From: Acidobacteriota bacterium
GTDB taxonomy: Bacteria; Acidobacteriota; Blastocatellia; Pyrinomonadales; Pyrinomonadaceae
Length of the DNA stretch: 64,000 bases
Assembly: GCA_003385635.1 (NCBI GenBank)
Contig: QQUY01000002.1
Coordinates: forward strand, 523,385 to 587,384
Reading direction: 5' to 3'
How positions within the stretch are numbered: the stretch's first letter is position 1; every line of letters begins with the position of its first letter. The notes beneath the pieces were generated by a model. It was given only the letters and a program-made list of their open reading frames with translations, searched no databases and was not told the DNA's origin. Positions 8,251 through 17,800 of the stretch are shown in pieces. Made by a program: the position numbers and the translations under genes.

Positions 8251-10866
8251 TCAAACTGCGAAGAAGAGCAGCCCCAAAAACATTGGCAACCAAAGCATCT
8301 GTATGGCTCGCCGTTGGAACATGCCGGACCGGATTGACCAGAGCGGGATGAGCACAGCGACCGAAGCTATTATCAACAAGAACAACGTAATTGATATGGC
8401 CGACCTTTCGAAAAATACCAGCGGCAACAACAAAAGAGCACCTAGTAGCTGAAGTCCGAATCCTAAGACTGCGGTATTTGAAGATCCAAGCTTCATCGGA
8501 ATTGTAACTAAGCGACCTTCAGAATCACCGTCTATATCGCGTATGTCCATCAACCATTCACGCCCTAGGACAAAACAAGACGCCGCAATCGGAAGGAAGA
8601 GAAATGCGCTCGGATAATCAAAGACGACCACAGAGAACAAAATGGGAAGCGATGAAACGGCAGAGGTTAGAAAGGTCTTGGTCAAACTCAAATAGGTCAC
8701 GAATACGTTGTAGGTCGCAACTCCAGCAATACAAAACAAATATACCGTTAGCTGAAAGCCAGTCATCGATACAAAGATCGCAGTCCCAATTCCAAAACCG
8801 ATCGAGAGCATACTAAAAAGGAGTACGAACTGTTTTGAAATCCTTCCGCTTGGAATAGCCCGATATGGTTTGTTTATCAGATCTTTGTCAACGTCGAAAT
8901 AGTCGTTTAACGAGAATCCACCAATAGCAGAGAGTAAGAACGGAAGCGCAAAATAACTTGAGTCCAGAAGACTGTTTCCAACGTAGACAGAAGGCAGAAA
9001 CACGGCCAAGGATATCAACATCGTCGTCACAACACGGGAAAGAATCAAGAAACCAACAAATGAACTCAAAATCGCCTTACCGAAACCGGGCTTGGAAAAG
9101 AAGTTGATAACAGATGCAATAATGCACAAACAAGCACTTACAAAATAGAAAGCGAAAGCTAGCTGTGCTTTAGCCTGAAAAAGAGTCCCTTTCTCGAATA
9201 CATCACTTAAAAAGAGGAGGATCAAACAAGTAAGGGAAGCCATTAACGACAGAGCTCTTGTAAAGTTAATTCGATCAGAAAAAACTACCGCGACTTTTTC
9301 GTCTCTCAATCTGAAAATCAGTGGTAGGGCGATCAGTATAGATAGAACAAAAATGAAGAAAAATGCGCCCCAATTTGCAATTGTAATACCACTATCTTGA
9401 TTAGGTAATGAATTCTGGATCGTTACCATCACAAGGAGCAGAATAAAGGTCAGCCCAGCAACGATCTTGCCGTAGCCCCAATGTTTGAATTTTAGCTTTT
9501 CACCCCGCCCAAGATAAATCCAAATAACAAAAGCGAAAAACGCGTGAACCCCAAAGAAAGCTAGGAACAAGGAACCGTACTGACTGAAAATAAAAAAGAA
9601 CGGAAGAGCCCAAATCGAAAGCATTAGCGCGGTCAGTGCTCCCAAAGAATAAAGCTCCGCCTTATCTTGATCCATAAGAACAACATTCTGTTCCTTCCTC
9701 GCAATATCCGAAGTGATTTTCCACGACTCGAAGACAGCAAGGTATGCGGAGACGATGATACAGAATTGCATCAGCAAAAGATCGCGAGCAACAATCCAGT
9801 ATTCGCTAGCCAGGGTAGCTGCAATCGTCAGAAGCAGGAAGTATGCCAAACTCACCACCAGGAATTTCGTCTTGCTTAGATTTCTAGTTAAGAAAAACAG
9901 GATCAGCACCAATGCAATTGGAACTAAGGCAATCGACGAATCCGACAAGGCGTGGAAGCTCAGCCCAAAATACAAGCTGAAGCCAATCAATAAAATTACC
10001 GGCCACACCAGTTGGTGCCTGATAGAAGGCAGTGTCTTCGCATTCTTGTCACGGAAAAGAAATATTCCATAGGAAACATGCAATCCACCTAATACCAATA
10101 AGGAAAGAACCAGCGAAAACGAGAAGTTATATGGCAAAAAATACGTCGGGATAAGTGCAATTACGATCAGCAAGAAGGCAACCAGCGCATAGTTCCTAAT
10201 CGCATCATACCGAACCGTAATCTCAACCTCAGTGTTTTCGAGATCCGGCGGGGGGAACCGCTCGGCGTAGCACATAAAAAAGAAGATTGATGTAATTGAC
10301 GGTATCGCCAGAATGAGATAGTCATCGATTTCGGCCGGCTCCAGTTGCATCCAGTACCCTGCGAAGAGCGCAGCAATCGACGTTAATGCATAAGTAAATC
10401 CTCTCCACATGAAGCGTTGGGAATTTGGGCGGCGTTTCGCCATCCGTTTCGTGTCTTCTAAAACAGCTTTAGATTCAAAACTCGTTGCGTCATCCGCTTC
10501 TGATGGTTCTTCAGTATCTCGTTTTGAGAATGATGAGTATCGGTTTTTGACTTCCTTCAGAAACCGATAACCGTGTCCTGGAATCACCTTAATGAACTCA
10601 GGGTTTTTCGAATCGTCGTTCAGAGCCTTTCGTAACTTCGATATGCATGTCGTAACGTTTCCCTCTTCTACGGACTCATCTGGCCACACTTCATCAAGGA
10701 ATTCCTCCTTGCTAATTAGGGTCCCGGCATTCTCGACCAAGAAGACCAGAACGTCGAAATCCTTACCCTTTACGTTGAGAGTCTCTCCACGACGGTAGAG
10801 CAATCTCTCCTTAGGGATCAGCGTGTAATCATCAAATTCAAAAAATGTCGGAGTCGTTTTTGGCAC
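8251..10866 (-). CDS. winged-helix regulator fused to a polytopic membrane protein with UbiA prenyltransferase domain
   Basis: The 871-aa protein starts with an OmpR/CadC-type winged helix (about residues 5-105, with NVTTCISKLRKALND and VIPGHGYRFL). A linker and a long multi-helix membrane region follow. The C-terminal 300 residues are a UbiA-type prenyltransferase with both Asp-rich motifs, NDYFDVDKD and DIRDIDGD. UbiA enzymes attach prenyl chains to aromatic or lipid acceptors at the membrane. CadC-type winged helices on membrane proteins bind DNA from the membrane. The fusion suggests a sensor-regulator that has recruited, or also acts as, a prenyltransferase. It is transcribed against both neighbouring gene groups and is AT-rich, so it may be cargo. 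Domains are clear; the combined role is unknown. Confidence 0.75.
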   Translation of the reverse strand: MPKTTPTFFEFDDYTLIPKERLLYRRGETLNVKGKDFDVLVFLVENAGTLISKEEFLDEVWPDESVEEGNVTTCISKLRKALNDDSKNPEFIKVIPGHGYRFLKEVKNRYSSFSKRDTEEPSEADDATSFESKAVLEDTKRMAKRRPNSQRFMWRGFTYALTSIAALFAGYWMQLEPAEIDDYLILAIPSITSIFFFMCYAERFPPPDLENTEVEITVRYDAIRNYALVAFLLIVIALIPTYFLPYNFSFSLVLSLLVLGGLHVSYGIFLFRDKNAKTLPSIRHQLVWPVILLIGFSLYFGLSFHALSDSSIALVPIALVLILFFLTRNLSKTKFLVVSLAYFLLLTIAATLASEYWIVARDLLLMQFCIIVSAYLAVFESWKITSDIARKEQNVVLMDQDKAELYSLGALTALMLSIWALPFFFIFSQYGSLFLAFFGVHAFFAFVIWIYLGRGEKLKFKHWGYGKIVAGLTFILLLVMVTIQNSLPNQDSGITIANWGAFFFIFVLSILIALPLIFRLRDEKVAVVFSDRINFTRALSLMASLTCLILLFLSDVFEKGTLFQAKAQLAFAFYFVSACLCIIASVINFFSKPGFGKAILSSFVGFLILSRVVTTMLISLAVFLPSVYVGNSLLDSSYFALPFLLSAIGGFSLNDYFDVDKDLINKPYRAIPSGRISKQFVLLFSMLSIGFGIGTAIFVSMTGFQLTVYLFCIAGVATYNVFVTYLSLTKTFLTSAVSSLPILFSVVVFDYPSAFLFLPIAASCFVLGREWLMDIRDIDGDSEGRLVTIPMKLGSSNTAVLGFGLQLLGALLLLPLVFFERSAISITLFLLIIASVAVLIPLWSIRSGMFQRRAIQMLWLPMFLGLLFFAV

Positions 10867-10962
10867 GATATTTTGGGCTCTAAATCGGATTACATAAAAA
10901 TTTAAGAATATTTCTTCCTTTTTTTAAGGACTCCTTTCCGCTGTCTCTCTATTGTTCGGAAT

Positions 10963-11001
10963 AGGCGAGCTTTTCTTGCCTACGAATATAACAGAAAGGA
11001 G
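10963..11001 (+). promoter_or_regulatory. leader hairpin and ribosome binding site of the ubiquitin-like operon
   Basis: AGGCGAG at 10963-10969 can pair with CTTGCCT at 10975-10981 (one G-U pair) just upstream of AGGAG at 10997-11001. That site decides the ATG at 11012 as the true start of the ubiquitin-like gene, rather than an upstream in-frame ATG at 10952. No clear -35/-10 pair was identified. Confidence 0.4.
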
Positions 11002-11011
11002 AAAACTCAAA

Positions 11012-11248
11012 ATGAAGAAGATCATCATCTCCGTGGCGGGCACGGACGGAAAACGAGAATTTAAGGACGTGGAATTGGAGCCCGGTACAAAGCCGCGGGA
11101 CATTCTGACGCAGCTCGATCTAAATGGATTTCAGCTCAACAAGCCTGAGGGCGGTGCCTTTGGGTTTAACGATGACATTTATCAGGCAGTGTCGGAAGGC
11201 CAAAAGGTATTTGCAACCAAGGCTGATGTTGAGGCCGGTAGCAAATAG
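11012..11248 (+). CDS. ubiquitin-like protein (Ubl)
   Basis: The 78-aa product has the size and strand pattern of a beta-grasp ubiquitin-like protein. It has a first strand KKIIISVAG, a second hairpin strand EFKDVELEPG, a helix RDILTQLDL, and a Gly-rich turn before the last strand (FATKADV). The C-terminus reads VEAGSK, so there is no terminal diglycine. A single Gly lies two residues from the end, and maturation by the adjacent JAB protein could expose it. It is the first gene of an operon with two E2-like proteins, a JAB protein and an E1-like enzyme, which strongly supports a role as the conjugated modifier. A start at 10952 would add 20 atypical residues and lacks the ribosome binding site. 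Confidence 0.7.
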   Translation: MKKIIISVAGTDGKREFKDVELEPGTKPRDILTQLDLNGFQLNKPEGGAFGFNDDIYQAVSEGQKVFATKADVEAGSK

Positions 11249-11262
11249 GAGGGACATGAACC

Positions 11263-11874
11263 ATGCCGGTCGTATTGCTGATCCTGCTCTTGATTCTCCT
11301 TTTTTGGATCCTGAGCAGGATTTCCGTCCGCGGTGGGTGGATGGATTCACCCGTCGCTCTCGCCGATAAGAGGAAAATGAAGATAAAGCCAAAAAGAAAT
11401 GATCCGGTAGCAATAAAGGCAGGCGATGCCGTCGTAATCCCGCCGTCTTCTGGCGAACCGGTTCGGATTAAACCCACTGAGGCAATTGTCGTTAGCGCAG
11501 CACCTGCAACCTCGACCCGAATCGCGGTAGCGAAACCGGTCACCGTCAAACCGCCGCGCCGCGGGGCCTGGGACGAACGCGGTTGGACAAAACAGGCAGA
11601 CGGCCGGAACGAAGTTTATGAAGGGTTTTTCGTAGCCGGTGGCAACAGGTTTCAGGGCCGCATCGAAACCGCGCGGAGATCCCGGCAGATTTCCGTTTAT
11701 ATACGCAACCCTCCACCGGAAATCAAAAGACACCGGAAAGGTCCGTGTTTTCAGCTCTTGAAAAACGGGTGGTTCCGCCTTCATTGGACACGGCCAGCGC
11801 GAAATGTCGACGACGCAATTCTGTACATGGAGCGGATTCTGGACGAATCGCTCCGTAACCGCAAAAGGAGATAA
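11263..11874 (+). CDS. membrane-anchored E2-like (UBC-fold) protein, copy A
   Basis: The 203-aa protein has one N-terminal membrane helix (about residues 3-22), then a basic Pro/Val-rich linker of about 65 residues. The C-terminal domain of about 110 residues matches the E2 layout: VYEGFF, then VYIRNPPP, then His157-x4-Cys162 in HRKGPCFQLL, Trp170 and a closing amphipathic helix. In classical E2 enzymes the same order holds (YxGG.F, YPF.PP, HPN...G.ICL.IL, W), and the Cys carries the ubiquitin thioester. The domain is clearly related to the product of 13787-14155. AGGAGGG lies 9 bases before the ATG. The E2 assignment is by pattern, not by a search. Membrane anchoring of an E2 is unusual. Confidence 0.6.
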   Translation: MPVVLLILLLILLFWILSRISVRGGWMDSPVALADKRKMKIKPKRNDPVAIKAGDAVVIPPSSGEPVRIKPTEAIVVSAAPATSTRIAVAKPVTVKPPRRGAWDERGWTKQADGRNEVYEGFFVAGGNRFQGRIETARRSRQISVYIRNPPPEIKRHRKGPCFQLLKNGWFRLHWTRPARNVDDAILYMERILDESLRNRKRR

Positions 11875-11876
11875 TT

Positions 11877-12869
11877 ATGTTGAGTCTTATGGGCAATGAA
11901 ACAAAAAATGTAAATCAAGGGCCGATCTGGTCTTTGCGCCGCTGGCGGAACAAAACCTCCAACTCGGATCCGGCATTCGTTTTGGAAAAGCTCTCGAAAG
12001 CGTTGAAAAAAAAGCTCAACCGGTCATTGAAAACGATTCTTAATCTAACCGACGGATTTGATTCGATTCTGGCTATTCAGCTTTCCCTGGATCTTCTCAG
12101 CAATACCAGACTTGAAATCGAAAAAGCGTTGGCGTATCGAAACCTCATTACCGGCGACGTTGCAATCAGTTTGCTTGATGAAGAAATCGGGAAAGTCTTA
12201 ACGCTGATCAAATCTGGGCACTTCACTGATTCACCGAGGGCGCTTTCCAATGCGCTTTTTACTATCAACCAACTTTTTTGTGCAAAACAACAAATAAAGA
12301 ACCAATTCTCTATTATCACCACACCGGCGTTGCTCGATAAAAAAGCGCCGGTCCTTCAGCCTGGATCCGGCACTCCAAAACAACTTCCTCTGACCACAGG
12401 AGCAACCGGCCGCCGGATGATAATCCATTCTTCGGTCCTCGTTCAACTGAACCAATCGCTCTTCCCGGCCGAAAGAATGATCGTAGCCGCCGGAGTTAAG
12501 TGCGGCGGAGATATCAGCGTCGGCGGTGTTTATGACGTCACCGGCGAAGCATCTCAAGCTGGCGTGAAGGCGGACGCGAATTTACTGGGGCGGGCATTGA
12601 TCGCAATGGAAACCACAGAAACTTATTTTGCTCTGTGGGTCCACTCACACCCGGGACAAGGCAAAAATGCAACGCGCCCAAGCAGCATTGACCTAAACCA
12701 AGAACAAGACTGGCTTAAGGACTACTCGCCCAATCTGGTCAACGCGATCATGGTGCGGGATCGCTTTATCCGTTTCTGGGGAAAATCCATTGAAACGAAC
12801 AGGGTCACTATCAAAGTGGTTGGAAGCGGTGTCCAGAAGATTGAGCCAAATATTTACAAGCTCGACTAG
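11877..12869 (+). CDS. JAB/JAMM-domain isopeptidase-like protein
   Basis: The 330-aa protein has a C-terminal JAB/MPN domain. Its metal-binding signature is HSHP at residues 256-259 followed by SSID (Ser269, Asp272), and the upstream ERMIVAAG is the likely site of the catalytic Glu. The spacing between the second His and the Ser is 10 residues, three more than in the common JAMM consensus. JAMM enzymes remove or process ubiquitin-like proteins using zinc. The first 160 residues are helical and unassigned. It starts 2 bases after the E2-like gene, with AAGGAG in front. With the modifier and E1 in the same operon, a deconjugase or Ubl-maturation role is likely. Confidence 0.75.
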   Translation: MLSLMGNETKNVNQGPIWSLRRWRNKTSNSDPAFVLEKLSKALKKKLNRSLKTILNLTDGFDSILAIQLSLDLLSNTRLEIEKALAYRNLITGDVAISLLDEEIGKVLTLIKSGHFTDSPRALSNALFTINQLFCAKQQIKNQFSIITTPALLDKKAPVLQPGSGTPKQLPLTTGATGRRMIIHSSVLVQLNQSLFPAERMIVAAGVKCGGDISVGGVYDVTGEASQAGVKADANLLGRALIAMETTETYFALWVHSHPGQGKNATRPSSIDLNQEQDWLKDYSPNLVNAIMVRDRFIRFWGKSIETNRVTIKVVGSGVQKIEPNIYKLD

Positions 12870-12884
12870 TTATTAGGAGATTCC

Positions 12885-13751
12885 ATGAAAATCAAAACAT
12901 CAAAAGAATCCGCAAAATTCGATGGCGATACCGACGATCTTGCGGAATTCCCAAGTAGTTTCTTGTCCGTTGAAAACCCCATTACAAGAATCACAGCAAC
13001 CGAAATTCCGGTAACGCATCCGGCGGAACCGGACATGTTCGCCCGGCATGACGGTGTACCGGCTCATGACCAGGCCGCGTTGAGTGGCAAAAGAATTGTC
13101 CTTGTCGGCGGTGGAGGCCTAAACAGCTGGGTAGCGGTCGGCTTGGCAAGAAGCGGTGCCCGTCGACTGACGGTCATCGATCCGGATCGGGTTGACCGTA
13201 CGAATCTATCAAGGCAGTTCTTCTTTCAAGAAGATTTAGGGGAATTGAAAGGCATGCGCCTGGCTGCCAACCTGGAGCGTCAAGCGGTTGGCGGAGCAGC
13301 AATCACCGGCATCGGACTCCCATTTGAGGAAGCATTGGAAGACTTTTCAATTGATGCGGACATTCTGGTGGTCGGGGTCGACAACAACTCCTGCCGTTTA
13401 GCCGCGGCACAAGAGGCTCGCCGCCGGCGCATCCCTGCGGTCTTTTCAATGTTGTCGCGCGACGGAATGCGTTGCCAGGTCTTCTACCAAGACCCTACGA
13501 CAATCGAGCCGTGTTTGTGGTGTGCACTTCCAAACCTTGACCCCGACAAGATCATGCCGTGTGCGTCGGCGATCATATCAAGCTGCTTTATGGCTGCCGC
13601 GTTTACGACGTTTTTTGTTCACCGAGGCCTTATGGGATGGGGAACTATCGAGAGGTTCAACTGGCGCGAAGCAGACTTGACCGGGATGGCGCTTAATCAG
13701 ACCGGAATGATCAAGAAACGGGAAGATTGTCCGGTATGCAGCGGGGGTTGA
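12885..13751 (+). CDS. ThiF/E1-like Ubl-activating enzyme
   Basis: The 288-aa protein has the ThiF/MoeB/E1 Rossmann core: the nucleotide loop VGGGGLNSW, then VIDPDRVDRTNLSRQFFF with the Asp and Arg that contact ATP. The segment DILVVGVDNNSCR resembles the conserved acidic E1 motif. Two CxxC pairs (Cys210/Cys213 and Cys282/Cys285) form the usual structural zinc site. Cys226 in KIMPCASAI is a candidate thioester cysteine. E1-like enzymes adenylate the C-terminus of a ubiquitin-like protein and pass it on. The first 60 residues are a variable extension. It has its own AGGAG at 12875-12879. It is a single-domain activator of bacterial type rather than a eukaryote-type E1. Confidence 0.85.
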   Translation: MKIKTSKESAKFDGDTDDLAEFPSSFLSVENPITRITATEIPVTHPAEPDMFARHDGVPAHDQAALSGKRIVLVGGGGLNSWVAVGLARSGARRLTVIDPDRVDRTNLSRQFFFQEDLGELKGMRLAANLERQAVGGAAITGIGLPFEEALEDFSIDADILVVGVDNNSCRLAAAQEARRRRIPAVFSMLSRDGMRCQVFYQDPTTIEPCLWCALPNLDPDKIMPCASAIISSCFMAAAFTTFFVHRGLMGWGTIERFNWREADLTGMALNQTGMIKKREDCPVCSGG

Positions 13752-13786
13752 TCGTTTTAGAACCCGCGCTTAGAGAGGAGTGAAGA

Positions 13787-14155
13787 ATGGGAAGGATATT
13801 GGATTTTATAGAGAACGTAACAATCGTTCTTTCCGAACCAAGGGACTGGAAGATGACCCGTACCGGAAAGCAGACGATTTACAGGGGCAAATTCTTGGTC
13901 TTCGATTACCGGGGCAAGATCAGGTACCGGATACAGGGAAGGATCGTCCAGCAAAGGACGAAATCTTCGGAAGTATATATCTTTGACCCGCCCGGTTTCG
14001 TCAAGAATCACCGGCATGGTTCATGTCTGCAGCTGCTAAGACCCAATGACAATTGGTTCAAGCTCCATTTCGAGTATCCCGCAAAGGACTTCGCCGGTGC
14101 CTATACCTATGTTGAGCATCTTCTGACGGAAGCACTCATCAACGAGGAGATCTGA
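13787..14155 (+). CDS. E2-like (UBC-fold) protein, copy B, soluble
   Basis: The 122-aa protein is essentially the E2-like domain alone. It contains IYRGKF, EVYIFDPPGF, His75-x4-Cys80 in HRHGSCLQLL, Trp90 and a C-terminal helix (TYVEHLLTEAL). By eye about a third of positions match copy A over some 95 residues, and the His, Cys and Trp are kept, so both copies may be catalytic. It has no membrane helix, but the next gene encodes a membrane protein and overlaps it by one base (TGATG). AGGAG at 13776-13780 serves its ATG. Two paralogous E2-like proteins in one Ubl operon suggest distinct substrates or a membrane/cytosol split. Confidence 0.55.
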   Translation: MGRILDFIENVTIVLSEPRDWKMTRTGKQTIYRGKFLVFDYRGKIRYRIQGRIVQQRTKSSEVYIFDPPGFVKNHRHGSCLQLLRPNDNWFKLHFEYPAKDFAGAYTYVEHLLTEALINEEI

Positions 14156-14847
14156 TGAGTGAATTATCTGCACTGATGTTTGGTCTCCTGCAGGTCGTTT
14201 TCTGGATCGTGCTGATAGTTTTCGGCTTTTCGTGGCTGGTCAGCTTTTTGTTTCCAAAGAATCGATGGCTGAAGAGAATGCTGCGTAGCTTTGTTCGCGG
14301 TCTTTTCAAACCGATCCAGGCGCTTTTTAGATTCTTCAAGTGGTTGATTTACAAGGCCTTCACGACAAGGCCGGATTTTAACCGGCGGCGGACGGTGATC
14401 GAGGATTGTCAGTTTACCCCTTTGGAACTGTTTGATGAAGTTGAGGAAGTCTTTCAAACCAGACACGTTGATCAAACTGCAATTTCAAGAATCACCCGGC
14501 GCGAATGGCATCTGCTGTCAACCAGTAGAACTTATTTGCTGATTTCATTTAGACAATCAGCCTTCATCGTCAGTGCAGTTGTTCTCGGTACCTCGCTTTT
14601 GATCACCGAGAGATTCACAAGGACCCCGAGCAGGCTGGTTTTGATCATCCTTCAGGTGCCGGTGCTGGGTGCGGTGATGGAGCATTTCTTAGTTCCTCCA
14701 ACATTTTATCGTGAAGATATCTACTATGCGTTTGAACAGTCAGTTCGATCTTCACTGCGGGAAGCGACAGATCTACTGGATGCCCGCGAACTCGGCGAGC
14801 TGAACATAGTCGAACAACAACCTGTGCTCGAAGAGTTTTATGAATAA
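14155..14847 (+). CDS. membrane protein of the Ubl operon
   Basis: The 230-aa product has one long hydrophobic helix near residues 8-32 and a basic stretch containing several Trp/Phe (about residues 35-75). After a soluble segment come two more hydrophobic helices (about residues 125-150 and 158-180). The C-terminal 50 residues are acidic and soluble. No family is recognised. Its start codon overlaps the stop of the E2-like gene B, and the ATPase gene follows after 13 bases, so it probably joins the conjugation proteins and the ATPase at the membrane. That is an inference from position. Confidence 0.6.
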   Translation: MSELSALMFGLLQVVFWIVLIVFGFSWLVSFLFPKNRWLKRMLRSFVRGLFKPIQALFRFFKWLIYKAFTTRPDFNRRRTVIEDCQFTPLELFDEVEEVFQTRHVDQTAISRITRREWHLLSTSRTYLLISFRQSAFIVSAVVLGTSLLITERFTRTPSRLVLIILQVPVLGAVMEHFLVPPTFYREDIYYAFEQSVRSSLREATDLLDARELGELNIVEQQPVLEEFYE

Positions 14848-14860
14848 CGGAAGTTGACGC

Positions 14861-17800
14861 ATGCGTGAGAACACAAAACAACAAAGACAGACAGTTGCGC
14901 TGGTGGACGCCTTTACTAAATGGGAAAAGGCGCTGCGGGGGTGGCAGGTCTTTGACTATGCGGTAGCGCTCGAACCTGTCTTCAAACATGTAAAGGTCAG
15001 TTCGAGAATCCAGGCGCCGATTACCGATGACGCAAAAGTCGGTGGCAATGTGAGCAGGTTGTTGATGAGAAAAAAGGTTGACTTCGGGGAATCTGCCGGT
15101 CAAGCGAAAGAGGCTGAACCGGAAGTAGTAAAACCCAAGGCGTTTTACCGGAAAGAACCCCTAACAGAACTTCAAATTCTGCTGCCAAACGATTTCGAGA
15201 CATCACCAAATGCTGTAAGCCAGTTCATATCAAGTCTGAGCAGCATTAAAAGTCCCTTGAGTTTTGAATTATTAGCCGATTCCAAGGAAGTCATACTGCA
15301 GCTTGCATGTGACGGAGCTATCGCCGGTTTTCTAAGGAATCAACTAAACACCTTCTTTCCGGACGCCATTATTTCCGAACACGCCGGTACTCTGGAGAAC
15401 CATTTTCGAAATCGCGATCAAACCGTCATCGCGGATTTCGGATTGAAGCACAGTTTTTTGTTTCCACTTCAAACGTTTCGCAAGTACACTCCGGACCCGC
15501 TTACAGGGCTGATTAGTGTGCTCGGAAACCTGGGCGAAAACCAAAACGCCGTGGTTCAAGTGCTGTTTCAAGCAACGCAATCCGCTTGGGACACAGAAGT
15601 TAACAAAGCAATTTCCAATAAAGGGTTGCGAGCCCACCTTAATGACAACAATCCAAGGTTCGTTTCAAGCCTGAAAGAAAAACTCTCGGCTCCCCTTTTC
15701 GCTTGTTCAATCAGAATCGCTGTTTCCGCCGCTAACAGGGAACAGGCATGGCAGACTCTCCGCCAAATCGGCGGGAATTGCAGAACTTTTTCGAGCGGCA
15801 ACGGGAACGAACTCATCGCACTCCGCAACGACATCGCTTCTCACAACAATCATTTTCTTTCGCTGCTTTCGAGGACGACCTACCGGAGTGGAATGCTCTT
15901 AAACATTTCGGAGCTCAACTCAATAATTCATCCGCCTTCTGGACCGATTGACGTTGAAAGGTTCCAACGCAACAAGAATCTCACCAAATCCGCGCCTGAG
16001 ATTGCGAGACACGGAAATCTGGTCCTTGGTGACAACAATCATGCCGGAAAATCAACAACTGTTTCCTTGTCCGAAGATCAAAGGGTGAAACATACACATA
16101 TGATCGGGGCATCCGGTTCGGGTAAATCGAATCTGATGCTAAATTTGATCGCTCAAGATCTAGAAAACGGCAAGGGCCTTTGTGTCCTCGATCCGCATGG
16201 TGACCTGATAGACGACGTCGTTTCAAGAATTCCGGAGAATAGAACAGGAGACGTCATATTGTTTGATCCCTCCGACGCGGACTTCCCAATTGGGTTCAAC
16301 ATCCTTAGGGCAAATTCCGAGCTGGAAAAGACACTTTTGTCTTCGGACCTGACGGCAACCTTCAAGCGGTTTTCCACCTCTTGGGGTGACGTTATGGACG
16401 CCGTGTTGTCGAACGCAATTCTCGCGATCATTGACAGTGACGACGGCGGCACTTTGTTTGATCTCAAACGTTTTCTTGTCGAAAAAGACTTCCGTGATGG
16501 AATCTTGAAATCTACAAATGATGAATCGATCCGCTACTTTTGGAACAACGAATTTCCTCTAATCAGCGGAAAACCTCAGAGTTCAATTCTTATAAGACTT
16601 GATACGTTCCTTCGCCAAAGGTTGATTCGGAACATCGTTTGCCAAAAGGAATCGAAAGTCGATTTTCGGGACATCATGGACAACCAGAAAGTCCTGTTGA
16701 TCAAGCTTTCGCAGGGCGCGATAGGTGAGGAGAATTCCCATCTGCTTGGCTCCCTGATGGTCTCCAAGCTCCATCAGATCGCACTCAGCCGCCAGGATTC
16801 GCGTCAGAGGCCTTTCTTTTCTGTTTACATGGATGAGTTCCATAATTTCATAACTCCTTCGATGGAGAGCATTCTTTCCGGCGTGAGGAAGTACAACATC
16901 GGTCTTGTCTTGGCTCACCAGGAGTTCCGGCAGTTATTGAGCAGAAATCAGGAAGTGGCTTCAAGCGTGCTTTCAAATTGTTATACGAGAATATGCTTCC
17001 GTCTCGCAGAAGCTGACTCGGAAAGACTTGCGAAGGGGTTTACGTTTTTTGATGGCAAAAGCCTTCAAAATCTAGGTGTAGGCGAAGCGATCGTTCGAAT
17101 TGAACGAGCGGAATACGACTTTAATATGACTACAGATCTTACGAAACAAGTTGAGGCCACGGCTGCGTCCGAGCGCCACTCCGAAGTTCTCGTTGAGTCT
17201 CGCCAGAAATACGCCGCATCAAGGGAACGGGTCGAAAAGGAACTTGGAATTGAGTTTCTCGTAGCCTCATCGAGTACCAAAAAACATAAAGACGGAAACA
17301 AAATTAAGCCCGTTACGAAAAAGGAAAAGCAAAAACTCTCAAGCGGCAAAAAAGCCAGAGACAGGGAATCTGGGGACTCGCCTTTTCAAGACAGGGGTCA
17401 TGCGAAGCATGTTTATATTCAGAAGCTGCTCAAGAGAATCGGAGAAAGAAGTGGTTTCGTGTCGAACATCGAGCAACAGGTGTTTGGCGGAGCCGGAAAA
17501 GTTGATGTTGCGCTGGAAAAAGATGGACTGAGAATCGGTTGTGAAATTGCGATTACAAATTCCGTTGAGTATGAAATTTCGAACATCCAAAAATGTTTTG
17601 CCGCGGGATTTGAGCATGTTGCGGTGGTTTCAGAAGACGAACAACATCTAGCGAAGATCAGGAAATATTCCAGCGAGTTGGTTTCGGGACTCCAAAAAGA
17701 AAAGCTGCACTTTCTTTCGCCGGAGAACTTCCATCATTTCCTTGATTCGGTGACTAACACCAAAATCGGATCAGAAACCGGTTCAAGGGTAAAGGGATAC

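Noticed and set aside
10952..11011. Upstream in-frame start of the ubiquitin-like gene
   Set aside because: It would add 20 residues translated through the leader hairpin, while a good ribosome binding site precedes the ATG at 11012.
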